Shown here: positions 46,425 through 60,068 of the stretch, piece after piece | How positions within the stretch are numbered: the stretch's first letter is position 1 | Layout of the letters: each line of letters begins with the position of its first letter | Assembly (NCBI GenBank): GCA_016806645.1 | Contig: JACSYO010001880.1 | Span: 3,583,001-3,647,000, forward strand | DNA: 64,000 nt | Source of the DNA: Ophiodon elongatus | Taxonomy: Eukaryota; Chordata; Actinopteri; Perciformes; Hexagrammidae | Direction of reading: 5' to 3' | The notes under the pieces: model-generated | The model's database searches: none | Told to the model about the DNA's origin: nothing | What the model saw: the letters and a program-made list of their open reading frames with translations, nothing else | Translations under genes and position numbers: made by a program

Positions 46425-46575
46425 ATCTATTGCATGTCGGTCCATCCTGGGAGAGTGATCCCTCCTCATTGCTCTCCCTCAGGTTTTTCCTTATCCGATA
46501 TGAGGGAAAAGATGTTATCCCCTGTAAATGCTGAAATCAGAAATTCATACATCAAAGCAAAATAAAAGAGCTGAT
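46425..46575 (+). repeat. 3' part of a common percomorph dispersed repeat
   Basis: The text 'ggtccatcctgggagagtg', 'atccctcctcattgctctc', 'cctcaggtttttccttatcc', 'gatatgagggaaaagatg' and the end 'aaaataaaagagctgattga' is the same repeat family as 5645-5840. This copy keeps the terminal TGATTGATT-type end. Confidence 0.75.
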
Positions 46576-48108
46576 TGATTATATTAGCATCAAATCATTT
46601 CCACACCCTTTTCTGTGTGTAGAAAAGCCTAGTTTTATACATTCAAGACGTATAAAAACAACCTTCAGAGATCCCAGATGCACCGGATGCACTTCTTGAT
46701 CTGATCTATCTGGTTTAGTTCTGTCTTCGGAAGTCTAAATGTGCCAATGGAAATGTCACATTGATTCCTGTGCTTTTAAATTAATGCTTGTTTGATTTTC
46801 TCTCAGGTGAGAACAAGGAAGTGTGAAGACGTGAAAGGCCATCATGACACTGGCTGTGAGCAGAATTAACAGCTCATTTAAAATTGTCTCCATCCTGATG
46901 GCCATTAGTCCTCCACCATCTTGGCAAATTATTCTTAGGGTGTTAATAAATAACACATCATCTATAATGCAGTGTGCACCTAAGCTCTTGCTGATATTCA
47001 AACAGTTTTATATGTATAATGTCTGTGGAGATATACAGTACACTGCAGTAGACTGTCTATTTAGGATAGCTACTTCTCTGCACAGTGATAAAGATGTGAG
47101 GTGATAAAAAAAAGTGATGAAAGAGAGAGCACAAGACAAAAAGGAAATCTAGAAACCTTTTTGAATTCAGATATATTCAGACATCAATCTTTGATGTCAG
47201 TTTTACCAAAGGGTGTTAACATGTTAATTTAAATATAATGTCTTGGCACACTTTTTGTCAAAGGACATGTGCTGAAATAATGGATGAATCACAGTAAGTC
47301 TAAGGGCCCAGTTACCAAACAAAATCAAATTTGCAATCAGGGGAACCCTTTGATACAATGGCTTGAGCTAATTACTTTACTAAGGGGAAGACGTAACTTT
47401 TGTCCTGGGGTTACACATTAATATCCACCCTGGAACCAAATGTGTTACAGGTGCTTTTCTTACATAGCAATGATACACTATAAATTGTGAGTCCAATTAA
47501 TTTAAAATTGGTGTAATTAAGCTTTGGGAACTGAACACTGCTTCATCTATTGCTCCTTGGGGAGTAATGTCTGGACATTTTCACAGTAAATCATGCTCAC
47601 ACTCTTCCCTTTCCACCTTGAAAATTCTCTAGATAACTCATTAAAACATGTATCTGTCATCACCCACTTTTGGGAATCGGTAGACTTAATGTTGCCTTAT
47701 GACCAGCTGGGTCCAGCCTGTAGTATTTAAGGTTATTTCCACAGTATAACAGACGGGAGGTTCTGGGAGTCACCATCAGGGCATAATCACAGATGCCATC
47801 CCAGGGTGTTGTTGCTGTGCTGTGGAATTGGATATTTGTCTTAAAATCAGGCTGTATGTTTTGGCTTCACAGACTAACCTAAAACTTAGGTTTATATGAA
47901 CAGATCCTGCTCATATTTACAGTCTCAGAGGGCTCTACAAAGGCCTGTAATTAACCAATAAACTGTTAGTGTAAAGGTGACAATATCAGATTTTGTATCT
48001 TTGTTTTATGTGAACAATGACAGATTTCTCATTTGTAGGAGAACATGTGTTTTTCTCTCGCGGCTCAGATCGTACTCAGATGACCCATCCTGACATGGTT
48101 CCATTTTC

Positions 48109-48150
48109 GAAGGACAGACAGACAGACAGACAGATAGATAGATAGACATA
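48109..48150. repeat. (GACA)n(GATA)n microsatellite
   Basis: About six GACA units followed by four GATA units. Confidence 0.95.
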
Positions 48151-49440
48151 CAGTGGCAGTGGCAGTGTTTACTCTTGATGCAATGAATAATTAAGTCTGA
48201 TCAATTGTTGCATTCATATTTCCTTTGTGGCAAAACAAGATCACACCAATAGCATTATTGGTGAATGTGCCATAATTGGTGCAAGTCTCAGTGGGACGTA
48301 GCTTGTTTCAAGTTTGCTGTCTATCAGTCTCATCAACACACATATTTTTCTCACTCATGTTACGTTGTTTAAAGGGGTAACTAAAGTAGCTTCTGACAAA
48401 CAATGAGTATTCCAAGAAAATTGAGAAATTGTTTATTTTGTTATTGGTTTGACATTGTTTCCAATGTTTTAGCTCCGAAACATTTTCTTGTCTGCAAATC
48501 AGACAATAACACACTATCCAGCACCAGACCCAACCAGACTGAAGGCTATTTACTATGTAGTGCATTACACTTACTACTACTTTGCTTACCACTATTATAT
48601 CGGAGCCTCCACATTCTGATTGTGAGACTCTCCCTAGTGCTCCTCAAGATTCCTACAATGGAACAAAAGCAGTAGTGTCAATAACATACACAACTGTAGG
48701 ACTTAACAACTGTCAGTGATGGCACATAAAGATTACAAGCACTTGTACTGTAGCACCTATATCACGCTTTTAGTTATCTAATAGGGATACACTCCAAATT
48801 CAGGATTGCTCCTACGTGTGTTCCAATAAATATTATAGCATCTGCCTTATTAATGTAATGATTCAATAACTTCCAAAGTCTAGGAGTGGAGCAAACTACT
48901 GTGTCTCTATTATAAAGGGAGCATGAATCAGTAAACACGGTAGTGACTTCGTACACAGCAGCACACGGGATTATACTCCAAATTTAAACCATGGCTGACA
49001 GTGCTTGACCCTAACACAACAACCTCATCCCCACCACAAATTACTGCTACATTGTTAACCACATTTAAAATGCAGACACTTAAAAATGTATAAGCAAGCA
49101 AGTGGCCTGGCATTATAACACTTGGAAATACAGAGCAACCAGGCACATAATCATATCATTTCACTGGTTCAGTGAATGGATAGGGAAAACATATGTGTTT
49201 GTTTGCCAAGCTGGGGGTGAGTCTTGAAGTACAGTATGGTTTGGATGCACTGGGGAAATACATTAAAGAGCTAAATACAAAAAAGGCAGAGCAACAAATA
49301 ACATTTTTAAACTCAGATGTGTGCTGAATTACTCATCAGAGCTTGGAGCAAATCTTCAGCCAAAAACCTTTGCCACCCAGATGAGACAGAGGTCCAGGGT
49401 AATTGGCTGGAAATGGGAAAGCAAAGAATTTCTGGATTAT

Positions 49441-49453
49441 TTGCCATGGTAAC
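49441..49453 (+). promoter_or_regulatory. RFX X-box-like site
   Basis: TTGCCATGGTAAC matches the palindromic RFX binding site (GTTGCCATGGCAAC-type) at nearly every position. It lies in a non-repetitive intronic block. Confidence 0.4.
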
Positions 49454-52400
49454 AGTTGTCTCGTCTCTTAAGCCAAGGCAACTTTAGTCTCCTCAGGTTT
49501 TCTCTTTATGGCTGCCCCTCCTGCCAAAATTAATTTACTGGAGCAAGAACTGAATTCTAAACTGAATTAAGTGTGTGGATATGAATTCATATGCTGTGAG
49601 CAAAGCTGTGAAGTTGTGCATTTGGGTAGCACTTGACAGCACTGTAATTACAAATAACTTACTACTTAGTGAACAGTTAATGACCGTACAAAAGACAATT
49701 ACATGTCGTTCACAGTAAGGAATATTATAGTTCCAATATTAAAGTAATTATTACATATTTTTACAAACATGTAATGACATGTTTTTAATGACCAATAATA
49801 AATAAAATACACAAGCAGCCAAATGTAATTTGTACCCACTTATGCAATTAAAACTCCCCGAAAGTACCGAAGTAAAGGTTTGAGTACATGTAGATCATTA
49901 GTTTTCAGTGATAACTTGGCAATCTGATTTAAAATGTTTTTAGAACAACATGTGTATGCTTGGTCAAATTAAAAGTGGGGTTTAGTGTAAATGTATTTTG
50001 GGGGGCCCACAGTGACCTCAGGTTCCCATGAGTCAACACTGAGAGTATCATTATGGTTATATGAGATCAGCAGAAGGCATGAGTAAAAGGGGGGTGCAAT
50101 GTGCCAAATCATCCTCGATTTGAGGCAGTCACATCCTTCTTTCCTCCCCCCACCCGGCCAAAAGGAAAGCTCGCCTCTGGAGAGAGAACGGATGGCTCCT
50201 TCTGCTCCATTAATCTAATGACAATGCCCCGTGACTAAGACCAGCTTAGCAGGCATTGCTCATCCCCATTGGCTCCTCTTTCACTTAGCATGCCATCTAT
50301 GCATGAATGCAACAGGGGCAATGACAGCAAAGGAGGAGGAGAAAGACAATTAAGAGTGACGGGGTGGCTGCAAACAATGGTCAGATTATATTGCACTGCT
50401 GTCAATGGTTACCAGATGTCATAAGGATGTTACATACTAGTGCTGGTAAAGGGTTTAATGAAATGCATTTAGAAAAATGTAGTAAAGACGAGACCTCAGA
50501 TTTCCCAGAATGTATATCTGTGATTGCTAGTGTAACGGGAAGGCCTCAAGTTTCATCATGTTAGGGGCAAGGCTACTTGGCCTTTGGTGTAGTTTTGAGG
50601 GCACCACTGCCATCAAATAAAAATATTATTTTAAGGGCATGGAAATAATGAATTTAACTTAAGGATTTAGGATGATTTTATTTTGAATACACAGACCTTG
50701 TTTAACAGTGAAATAAATACGTTGAAAAGCTGTTTATTCCACAAGATAATCAATTGATATTCATAAATGACCAATATTTGTATAAACCTCTGAGTCAGAA
50801 GTTAAAACATGCTGACTCTTTGACTAATCAGAGTCTGGTTGTAACAATATATAAGCTATGTGCCTGGATGCTGGAGCTGATTGCAGCCACTCAATGCTTT
50901 TGATTTTTTTTTACTCCATAAAAAATATGTGCCAAGTCAAATTTTGACAGACGAGTGTTGCGCTTATTGTCTCCATGCACCCAAGGGCATGCACCCAAAA
51001 CCGGTGACTTCTCCTCCTATCCCTTTCTCCTTGTCTTTTAAGTAGCATAAGAAATGCGAGCATGCTAACAGGTACTGTATGTGACAATAGATACAAAACA
51101 ATTGACAATGAGAATTAATGTATTAACTAACTATAATAACTAAAACAGAGCTACAAATCTTTAATCCATCTCATTCATAACTGTGCTTTCAACTTAATTA
51201 ACTTCTGTTCTCTGCAGACTACAGCAAATCAAAGTAGGAAATAACAAAAAGAAACATGATTAAAAAAGAAAAAATAAAGAAAATAAAAGATTTAACGACA
51301 TAACCTATTTGGCATTTAGTCGAAGCACAAATAATTATAGACAAACGTCTGGGAGTGTGGAAAATTATCAAATCAACAGAGTCTGCAAGTCCAAAAAATG
51401 TTGTGCGGAGGGAAAAGGAATTCAGAATTTTAATAAATGACTGGTTTCTAAACCATATTGACAGGAAAGAGGCAGAGGAGAAAACAACAAAATCAGTTTG
51501 GGCAGTGTGGGTGGGGCATGAAGGCCACTATGGGCACAGGACACATCAGTTTTTGAGGGGCATAAGGTCAGACTGAGGTGGCCATGGCTGTCATGGCCCT
51601 TGTGAAATTCCTTTCCTGACTGGGAGTTACAACGCAGTGAGTGAAACAGAAAGTAACATTCAAATGAATCTGTATTTGATGCATGAAATTAGATAAATAA
51701 ATGAACACGCAACCTCATGAATTGTGGATTTTTGTGGCGTGAGCCAATGTGCACCTCTTCAGTAATGCAATTTGCCTGGGAGCCCTGTAGGCTATATTAA
51801 CACAATGAGATCAATGATTGCATGCTTGGACTTCTTGACAACTCCCAAGAGGTCATAATCTTGACTATCTCATATATGATTGACAAATAAGCTCTTCCTC
51901 ACCGAGCAATGGAATCCATGTTACTGCAACCACTCTGCATCACAAAATGAACGGTGACTTTCTGACAGAACAAATGTACAAAACTGCAAACTAGTCTTGC
52001 AGCAGTGCGATAAGTCTACACAGAACAACGAACGACTAGCTATTCGAGACATGCTTGCAGCACAGCTATGGCGCCACCTCCACTTTAATTTAGACTTGAG
52101 AAGGCTATGATGCGGTTTTAGTTCAGCTCTGTGGAGTAGGTAGTAGAAACAGGCCCTTCCAGCTGATACCTCTGGGAATGTCACTGCTCTGCGTACGTGT
52201 TGCTTGCTGATGTCCGCAGGAGCACAGGCTCTGTGTATGTTAGTCCAGCATTTCATAGAAGAGATGTCTGCTTCAACCTGACCTCCGGGGGAAATAGAGA
52301 CCAGAAGTTGGCTGTCAAATAGCAGCGCTGCTTGCCCAGAATAGCATGAGGTCAGTGTAGAAAAACAGGCCTCCCACACAACAAGAGCGGACAGGGCTTC

Positions 52401-53364
52401 TTAACTAAATGTGTGACATTCTGAGTCAAGCTAACTGCCAAGTATTCTTACTCACATTAGGAGTTAATGTAACAGATCTGTTTGGGTGTGACTTTGCCAC
52501 ATAAAACCACGGCAGTGACTGAAGTTATCAATAACAGTAAGTGGTTCTCTCACCCCTGAGGTCAAGGCAAAACTTCATTTCAATTACCCTAATTCAATGT
52601 TACAAAAACTTCACAAGGCTTTCAATAGGAAACATGTAATGAAAGTGAAGATTTGTAACCTCATGCGAGAAATTATCAAAAAGAATATGTTGATATATGA
52701 CCAACGCTTTTTTTCTTTATGATCTAAATTAATAAAATGTGTTCAAGAGCCATTTTTCAACCCTCTTAAGCTTGTCACATTTTGAAATAAAAGGATGGGG
52801 CATCTTAGTATCCTCCGGGTTTAGGATGCTCACCATTTAATTGCAATGTCTGGTCCCCATCTAGTAAAGCAAAAAAAACTAATAAACTAACTAATAAAAA
52901 AGATGTACAGAATCACAGGTAAGATGAACAACAAAATGATGCTGTAAACAGTTGCAGGCCTTTGCATTAACGTGCATATGAGGACAGTTACTGAACCTTA
53001 AATGCATTTAAAATGACTTTGTATTAATTGTTATTTTCTTCCTTACTTACCTCAAAGCTGTCGAGTAGTTAAAAAGTCTAGACGTGCTGTTCTAACAAAA
53101 TATAAATGAATATAAAGGCATGTTGATATTATGGAATTAAAGCAAAGTTGGCATCTTTTAAGATGCTTTAGCCATAAAAGCCGGATTTATGTTTTATAAT
53201 AAAGTTTGTTACAAATCATCACTGGATCATGATCAAGGGCGAAACAGCCCTGGATCACTAGGGACACCCTCTTGCTTGTTTCACCATTGTTTTGGGGAAA
53301 AAATGTCTGTCGATGACTCTGTCTTGATTGAGTGTTCTTTTTCTTTATTACCCAGGGGATGCTT

Positions 53365-53378
53365 GTTGCCATGGTGAC
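53365..53378 (+). promoter_or_regulatory. RFX X-box-like site
   Basis: GTTGCCATGGTGAC matches the RFX X-box consensus, with G at one variable position of the right half. Confidence 0.45.
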
Positions 53379-53745
53379 AGAGAAAGCAGGCGCTGATATA
53401 GTAATTCATTACTGACCAAACAAAGAGCAAAATGAAACATAATTTGCCATTCTCGAGGACAGACAGGAAAGGATCAAAATATTTTGCCTACTGGAGGTAC
53501 AGTAATAATGAGATGAAAAAGCTGTTATAATCCAAGTTTCTTTGCACTGTTGATGGCAGCCATTGCAGGGAATGATAACAGAGGTACACGGTATATACAT
53601 TGTAGAATACTTGCATCTTACTAATTGTAGCCAACCATTAATTGTCATAGTCCATGAAGAAGTATAACTATTATTATTATTACAAAAATGAACCCAATAT
53701 CTCTAGCACTAAAAATACCTTACTCTAATGTCATTACCAAAGAGG

Positions 53746-53783
53746 AGGGTGGGGGTGTGTGTGTGTGTGTGTGTGGGGGGGGG
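53746..53783. repeat. (GT)n flanked by G runs
   Basis: Short GT array bounded by a GGGGG-type run on the left and nine G on the right. Confidence 0.93.
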
Positions 53784-54334
53784 TTAATAACTATTTGTCG
53801 ATACATGTGGCTTAATATGTGACTGTATGTGCACATCTTTCTGTGCATTTTTAAGCTTTACATTCAGTTTCACTGATTTCTGGCTTTTAACCAAAGTACT
53901 GGTGCTCTGCACTGTCATCTCACCCAGCAACACGGTGGGATTATACAGTCCAGTATAGATAAATAATAAATATTGTGTTTATACTTCTGGCTTCATTTTA
54001 AGGTATACAATAACAAAATAAGATAACCTTGAACTTGCAAATATTTCGTTCTGATCTTATATTAGAGAGGTGAATACCGTCATCCACCTACTAGACTCTG
54101 CTATACAAAGTGTCCTTACAGCATTATAGACAGGGACAATATTCTGTTGTACAAAGAACATTTTCACCTTGGCTTTTAAATGGTGAAAATATACAAAATA
54201 TTCTGTTTCTTCTACCTTGGAACCCCCGACCACGGTAAAATTCCGTAGTGTACAACTATTTGTACGCATTCTTAGATACACCAGAAAAAAACAAGTAGAG
54301 ATGCTCCTAAAACACTTATTATTGAAATCTCTCA

Positions 54335-54341
<7 letters not shown>

Positions 54342-54417
<76 letters not shown>
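54342..54417. repeat. (CA)38 microsatellite
   Basis: Pure CA run of 76 bp preceded by a short CT run (54330-54341). Confidence 0.97.
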
Positions 54418-54419
<2 letters not shown>

Positions 54420-57400
54420 CTTGTGAAAGCAAGCATACAAACAAATGAATCCAAGTGCATGATTTCACTGATGCCTATGCAAGCAGGCGTCCAGTTTTGT
54501 GCGTTGGTATGAGATGTTTTCACGAGTATGTGTGTGGTCTCATCAGTGTGTGAGAGAGAATTTAAGACTGAATTGTTTTATGGCAGATCACACATCACAT
54601 CTGCATGACACCCAGATGTATGCACTCATGTCACATTGCTTCTCCAAGTTACTCAACATCTCCATATCAAATAGCTGTGTACAACATGTGAAACACTCCC
54701 CCTGTGGCTGCCTGTTATGGAATGAGATCAGAACAATGAATGCATATGGATGAAATGAACCCAGAATAATACACATTACACTCACAATACTATATCACAT
54801 TATAGTGTATGCTCTCGTTAATGCATATTAGAGCACAAAGAACCGTCTGTACTGACAATATCAGACAGTCCAGTAAACTGTGCTCACAGCATTAATCCCG
54901 GGGAAGAGCGTGCTAGTGTGTCTAACTCTGGGTAGTGTGGTCTCATGATCTGAGCAGCTAGCAGGAGGGCGAGAAATGCCTTGTGTGCTTCTGGGCCATT
55001 TGCATACTCTTATGAATCGGATCAAAGATAGTGTGATGAGCAGTTCCTGCCTGATGAATATGCACAAGGAATTGTTCTGCTTGCATTATGAGTCTGTTTA
55101 GGCCTGAGCTGCACTGCTGTTTTGACTCTTAGTTCCATCTTATCCAAGATATAGTATTCACCTGTGACCTTTGCTAAACAAACCACAACTTATCTGTATT
55201 AAAGTCTTGAGAGAAACTGGGAAATGGAGAGGAGAAAGTAAATATACAAAGCACAAAAAGTGCAGAGGAGAGAGATAAGACTGCATTGGGTCAGAGAAGA
55301 AAGGAAATTAAATTAGGTATATGTCCTGTTTGTGAATTGCTGGATTTATGGTCCTGCTTTATTTATTTCATTTGAGTAAAAAAGTGGCAGCAGTAGAAGA
55401 CGTGGATTTTAGGAGTCGTGGTCATGAATTTGTCAGGCAAAAATAGGATATGACTGAACATGGCCCCCAAAGCAGGTGAATATATGAATGGACATCTAGA
55501 AACAATTGAGGGCAGAGTGTTTTGGGACCAACTGTAACAAATGTGACAGTCTGTTTAAAAATGATACTGATTGTGTTGTGTAGTTATAATGTCAATATGT
55601 ATGTCCTATGATTTTGAATATATATTACACAGGTTGCTTTACAGCTTTTAGAAGACCAGCTGTTACATGAACCTCTTGTACTTTAAATATTTTATCAAAA
55701 GGACGAGGATATAACTTTTTTAACTTAATGACATCCCCTCCCTGCCTGCACCTCTTTTTTTAAGAAAAGTTGTAACACCGTATTAATCATCTAAAAAGGA
55801 AGGTCCCAATTATCTATAGTGCTCCTCACTTGAGCCTCTCTCTTGGTGCCAAAATTCCATTCCTTATCCAAACATGTCACTCCACATTTGACAACGAACA
55901 AATCCTTTATTACCCATCTAATCCATTGAATCATGATTATTGAACAAATGCTAACGTGTGTTACTTGATATCTTCAAAATACTATGGTGATTAAGAAAGA
56001 GTTTAGGACAGCACTTCTCAATCCTAACTTGAACTCTGGAACAAAATGTGAGGTCACTTGCATTCAAAACACACATTTAGCCACGGATGTCTAATATGAA
56101 AATTCACACCCCTTTCTTTTTAAACGACATTTTTTTTTTTTGTACTAGGCTATGATCATGTTTATGTGTATTGTAAAGTTGGACATTTTAACATAGGGGT
56201 CTACGAGGATTGACTTGCTTTTGGAGCCAGACTCGAGTGGCCATTTTGGCATACCTAAAGGGAACAGCTGAAATAAAAAGAAGAGGAATTCTCCCATTAT
56301 ATTACTGAATAAATCAAGGTAGAAGTTATAGTACAGTCGTTGCTCCTTTCCCAATTATTAAGCGACACACAGCAAGACAAATTAAGTTAACAGAGGCGCA
56401 GTCATGTTTCAAATGGATATATTTCCACATATATTTTCCCAGAGGGCCTAACCTAAGCTAACTAGGGCAAAATCACAGGTTCCTTGTAAGTTGTTATTCT
56501 CTCACCTAATTAATCAGCAATGGGTGGTGCCTGCCATTGCTAGCTTGTCTTATTCGGCATTTCTACTACGGTAAAAAGCCGTGGCTCTAATTAGGAGAGA
56601 TGATCTGTTTTCCATAATGAAAATTGATGGTTTTTCTTTTGCACCACCAAACACTTTCTCTCTTTCTCTCACTCTTTCCAACCGAAGCCCCCATTCTCTT
56701 TTACTCTTCGTCCCCACACAGACATACTTCAGAGGTATGTAGAGAAAAGGGCTAAATGAAGCACTATGTGATTAATGGACTTAATTTTCAGCAGATTTGA
56801 CTTCACGGTGACAGCCCACTTCCCCCCGAAAGCTTTCTGATTATTAGATTTAAGCCTGTGTCAAAAAGTCTGACATCTTAGAGATGAATGTGTTGGCCTA
56901 TCCAGTCCTAATCACCCATATTATTCTGCCTGTTCTTCTTACAATAATTACAAACAAATGTAGTATTCATGTTCCATACACAGTATGGGGTTTTCCTTAT
57001 ATAGCACTTGAGTCACACGAAGAAGCTAAGAACACCAAAAAGAGAATACATGAATGCTAACATTAGGTAATATTACTGTGAGGCTACTTAGTAAAAAATA
57101 TCTGAAACCATTTGTATAATAATCTGCAAAGCTGCTCTCGAGGAGGACAGATACATTGTGCCGAAATTAGTCATCTTGTAAAACAGCGAACCCATATATA
57201 CTATAATCTCGTTGCCTCCCATGCTTGTCAGAGCCTCCTAATCTTTGAACACAAAGACAGCCCCTCTCTATGTGGCTTTGCAAGTCTGTGCTAATGCTGT
57301 GTAAACATTGCTGCTGCTGTTTGCCACTGATTTAGCACATGTTAATATTACATGAGACAGAGGGGGCCTTTGATGATGTAAGTGAACACTCAAACTAGGG

Positions 57401-57857
57401 CTTTCCACCTCAGGGAAGGGGAGACGGGGCTGTGGAGCAGCTCCTTCGAGATTTGTTTCACTTCCGCATATGCAATAAAGCTCGGTAGGCGTTGAGCTGT
57501 GCATCTTTTCCGCAGTCGCATCACAGAGGAGAATTGTTCTAGTTTTAAATAACAGTACTGAGGCAAAACATAGCAATTAAATGTATAAGGTAAAACATAC
57601 AGGGGCAGAACAATGAAAGCTTAAGAATTTGTTGAAAATATGAAAACATTGATGTTTTTGGTTGCTTTTTCAGACAACATTAATGAAACCAAAGAGCAGT
57701 TACAATAGCTTGTTCTTAAAAACAGCAGCGTTGCCCACTCTGATCCACCTGCATGACATTGAATCAATGCCAAAACAGGGCAAGTTAGCTCTTTAGACAG
57801 GACAATATTACCCAGAGCTGAGACATCACATTGGCTTTTGGAATCAGAGGAAGATGG

Positions 57858-57896
57858 TGAGTCAAAGTATTTTAGTGTAATGAGTCAAAGTATTTT
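57858..57896. repeat. 23-bp period short duplication
   Basis: TGAGTCAAAGTATTTT occurs at 57858 and again at 57881, separated by AGTGTAA. Confidence 0.9.
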
Positions 57897-60012
57897 GTAT
57901 TTGGAATAAATACACTCAGTTAGTATTCCCATAACTCACAAATTGAAAGCCATGTTTAGCCTTGTGCAGTAATCTAAGCAACAAATCACAGTCTTAGCTG
58001 TCGCTTATAGGATGCAGTAATCTTCTCCTCTGTTTCACCTGTGTGCTGGAACCAATTTCCCTGGTCTATCAGGCGCCTATGGCCAGTTTGTGCCTTCTGG
58101 GAGACGTCCTTCATTATTGCTGCACCAACCTCTGATAATCCCGCACATTTCGACAGCCACCACTGGACAGCTCAGTATACATGAGGCCAGAACACTGACT
58201 CCATCGTTTGTGGCTCTCCACTCTCTAAGGTCTCTCTTTCTCGCCATCTTTCTCCGACTTCAACACCAAAACCACGCATATCAGCTTGCCAGCTGGCATC
58301 ATGTTGCTCTACATTTTTAAACATTTTTATGTTTTTATTTTCATGCAAAAGTACCAAATTGTGTGAGCTCGTGGATGTGTGTTCACACACACTCACAGCA
58401 CAATGTCATCAATAGAGTCGTATAAGGACGAGTAGGCACGAGAATGAAAAGATCAGTTTCAGGAGAGAGAACAGACTCTTGATGAGCCATTAACCTGCTG
58501 TCGGTGAAGGAAAATGGTTGTGGGACGTGGTTTAATTTACCCTTTTATGAAGAGGTTGTTGAATTGATGAGCCACAGGAAAAGAGTTACACACCTGGTTT
58601 GAAGAATTAGCAATGCTGATGGTGAACAGGTTGAGTGAGGAACTGAAAGAGAAGTCAATAACCCCGATCAATCTAAGCTTCCAGAGAATCACTGCTACTC
58701 TCGGGGTCAAATCTATAAAATTAATAATATGGATTTGGACAAGCCTCTTGTGGAGGAATGCTCCAATTTGGAAAAAGGAAATAATTTGAAATTCTACCTG
58801 AAGCGCTCTTATTTGTTTTTTTAGCAAACATTATTGAAAATGGAGATGTACTATTTCACAGTAGGCTAAATGATGCACAATATTTTATTTCGTCAGCCAG
58901 TGCTGTCATTTATCTATTTTTGGGCTGCGCATCCTCAGTATTGAGTTTAAGATCTGTCTTTAAAAATATCCATCAGCGGGTACAAAGAGTCAATTTTCAC
59001 TTGAAATAAGCTGCCAGAGATTTCTATGTGCTCTCCTCACCGTCCATTACAGTAGCTCTATGGATGATAAATTTTAATAGACAAAAGATGGCTAGCGAAG
59101 GTCCCTCCATCAAAGAAAGAGATAAGAAAAAATGGAAAAAGATGGCCTGTTCTGTGCGTACATGGCATTGCAGGTTGTCTGCTGATCCATTTCATATGAA
59201 TAGACTATATTCTTGCCCATTCTGGCACATAAAATATAAATTAGACCCAGGTGTTCTCCAGAAAACTGATAACTTGACAGATTCTTCTTTTTTTTTTTAT
59301 CGTCCTGATCACTGTATGGATGGAACAAACATAGAATAAAAAATCCTGAATTGATCTCTACTGTCATCGTTGTATGTGTTTTACTAATTGGTGAGACCCA
59401 ATGGCAGTAACAAAATGATCGTACACAGCTAGGCATGAGAATATGTACCAGACACGGATGTGACCCTAGTACCCTAACATCAGAACTGCAGAAACCTTTT
59501 AGACAAGTATCCCAGTATATGCAGACACATGGAATATCATATCAATAAGAAGCTGAATGTATCTGTGTTTACTCTGTGTGCTTATGTGAGAAGGATAGAG
59601 GGCTCTAATGCAGTCTACATCCTTCACTGATAATACAATCAAGACAGACTTTAATTTAAGTTTCATAGCATGCAATAATAGAAGGTTTTGGCATGATGTG
59701 CAAAAACTCCAGTGGCAGCATGCTTCACATTGACTCCCATTGGAGAGCAAGCATTTACTGCTCCCCCGCTATGCAGGAAATGGGATGTGATCTATACAAG
59801 CAAGGGCACACACCTAGGGTTTATCATCATTATTACTTTTGATTATTAAAAATTAGATGAGACCAATTATGAAGGTAACATACTGAAATGTTGAGTTGCT
59901 CAAAGATATGCCCTTTACAGAATCAATAACTAACTGATGTTCATATTTGATTGGTGTACAAACAAGAAAACCAATAGTGCATATTTGTCCCAATTGTATT
60001 GTTCTTTAAATG

Positions 60013-60020
60013 TGTACACA

Positions 60021-60064
<44 letters not shown>

Positions 60065-60068
60065 CACA
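60013..60068. repeat. (CGCA)n microsatellite
   Basis: About eleven CGCA tetramers flanked by short CA units. The spacing is exactly 4 bp, so it is a simple repeat. Confidence 0.97.

Noticed and set aside
60013..60068. Regular short repeats that might suggest a CRISPR-like array
   Set aside because: The period is 4 bp with no spacers; it is a CGCA microsatellite in a vertebrate intron.
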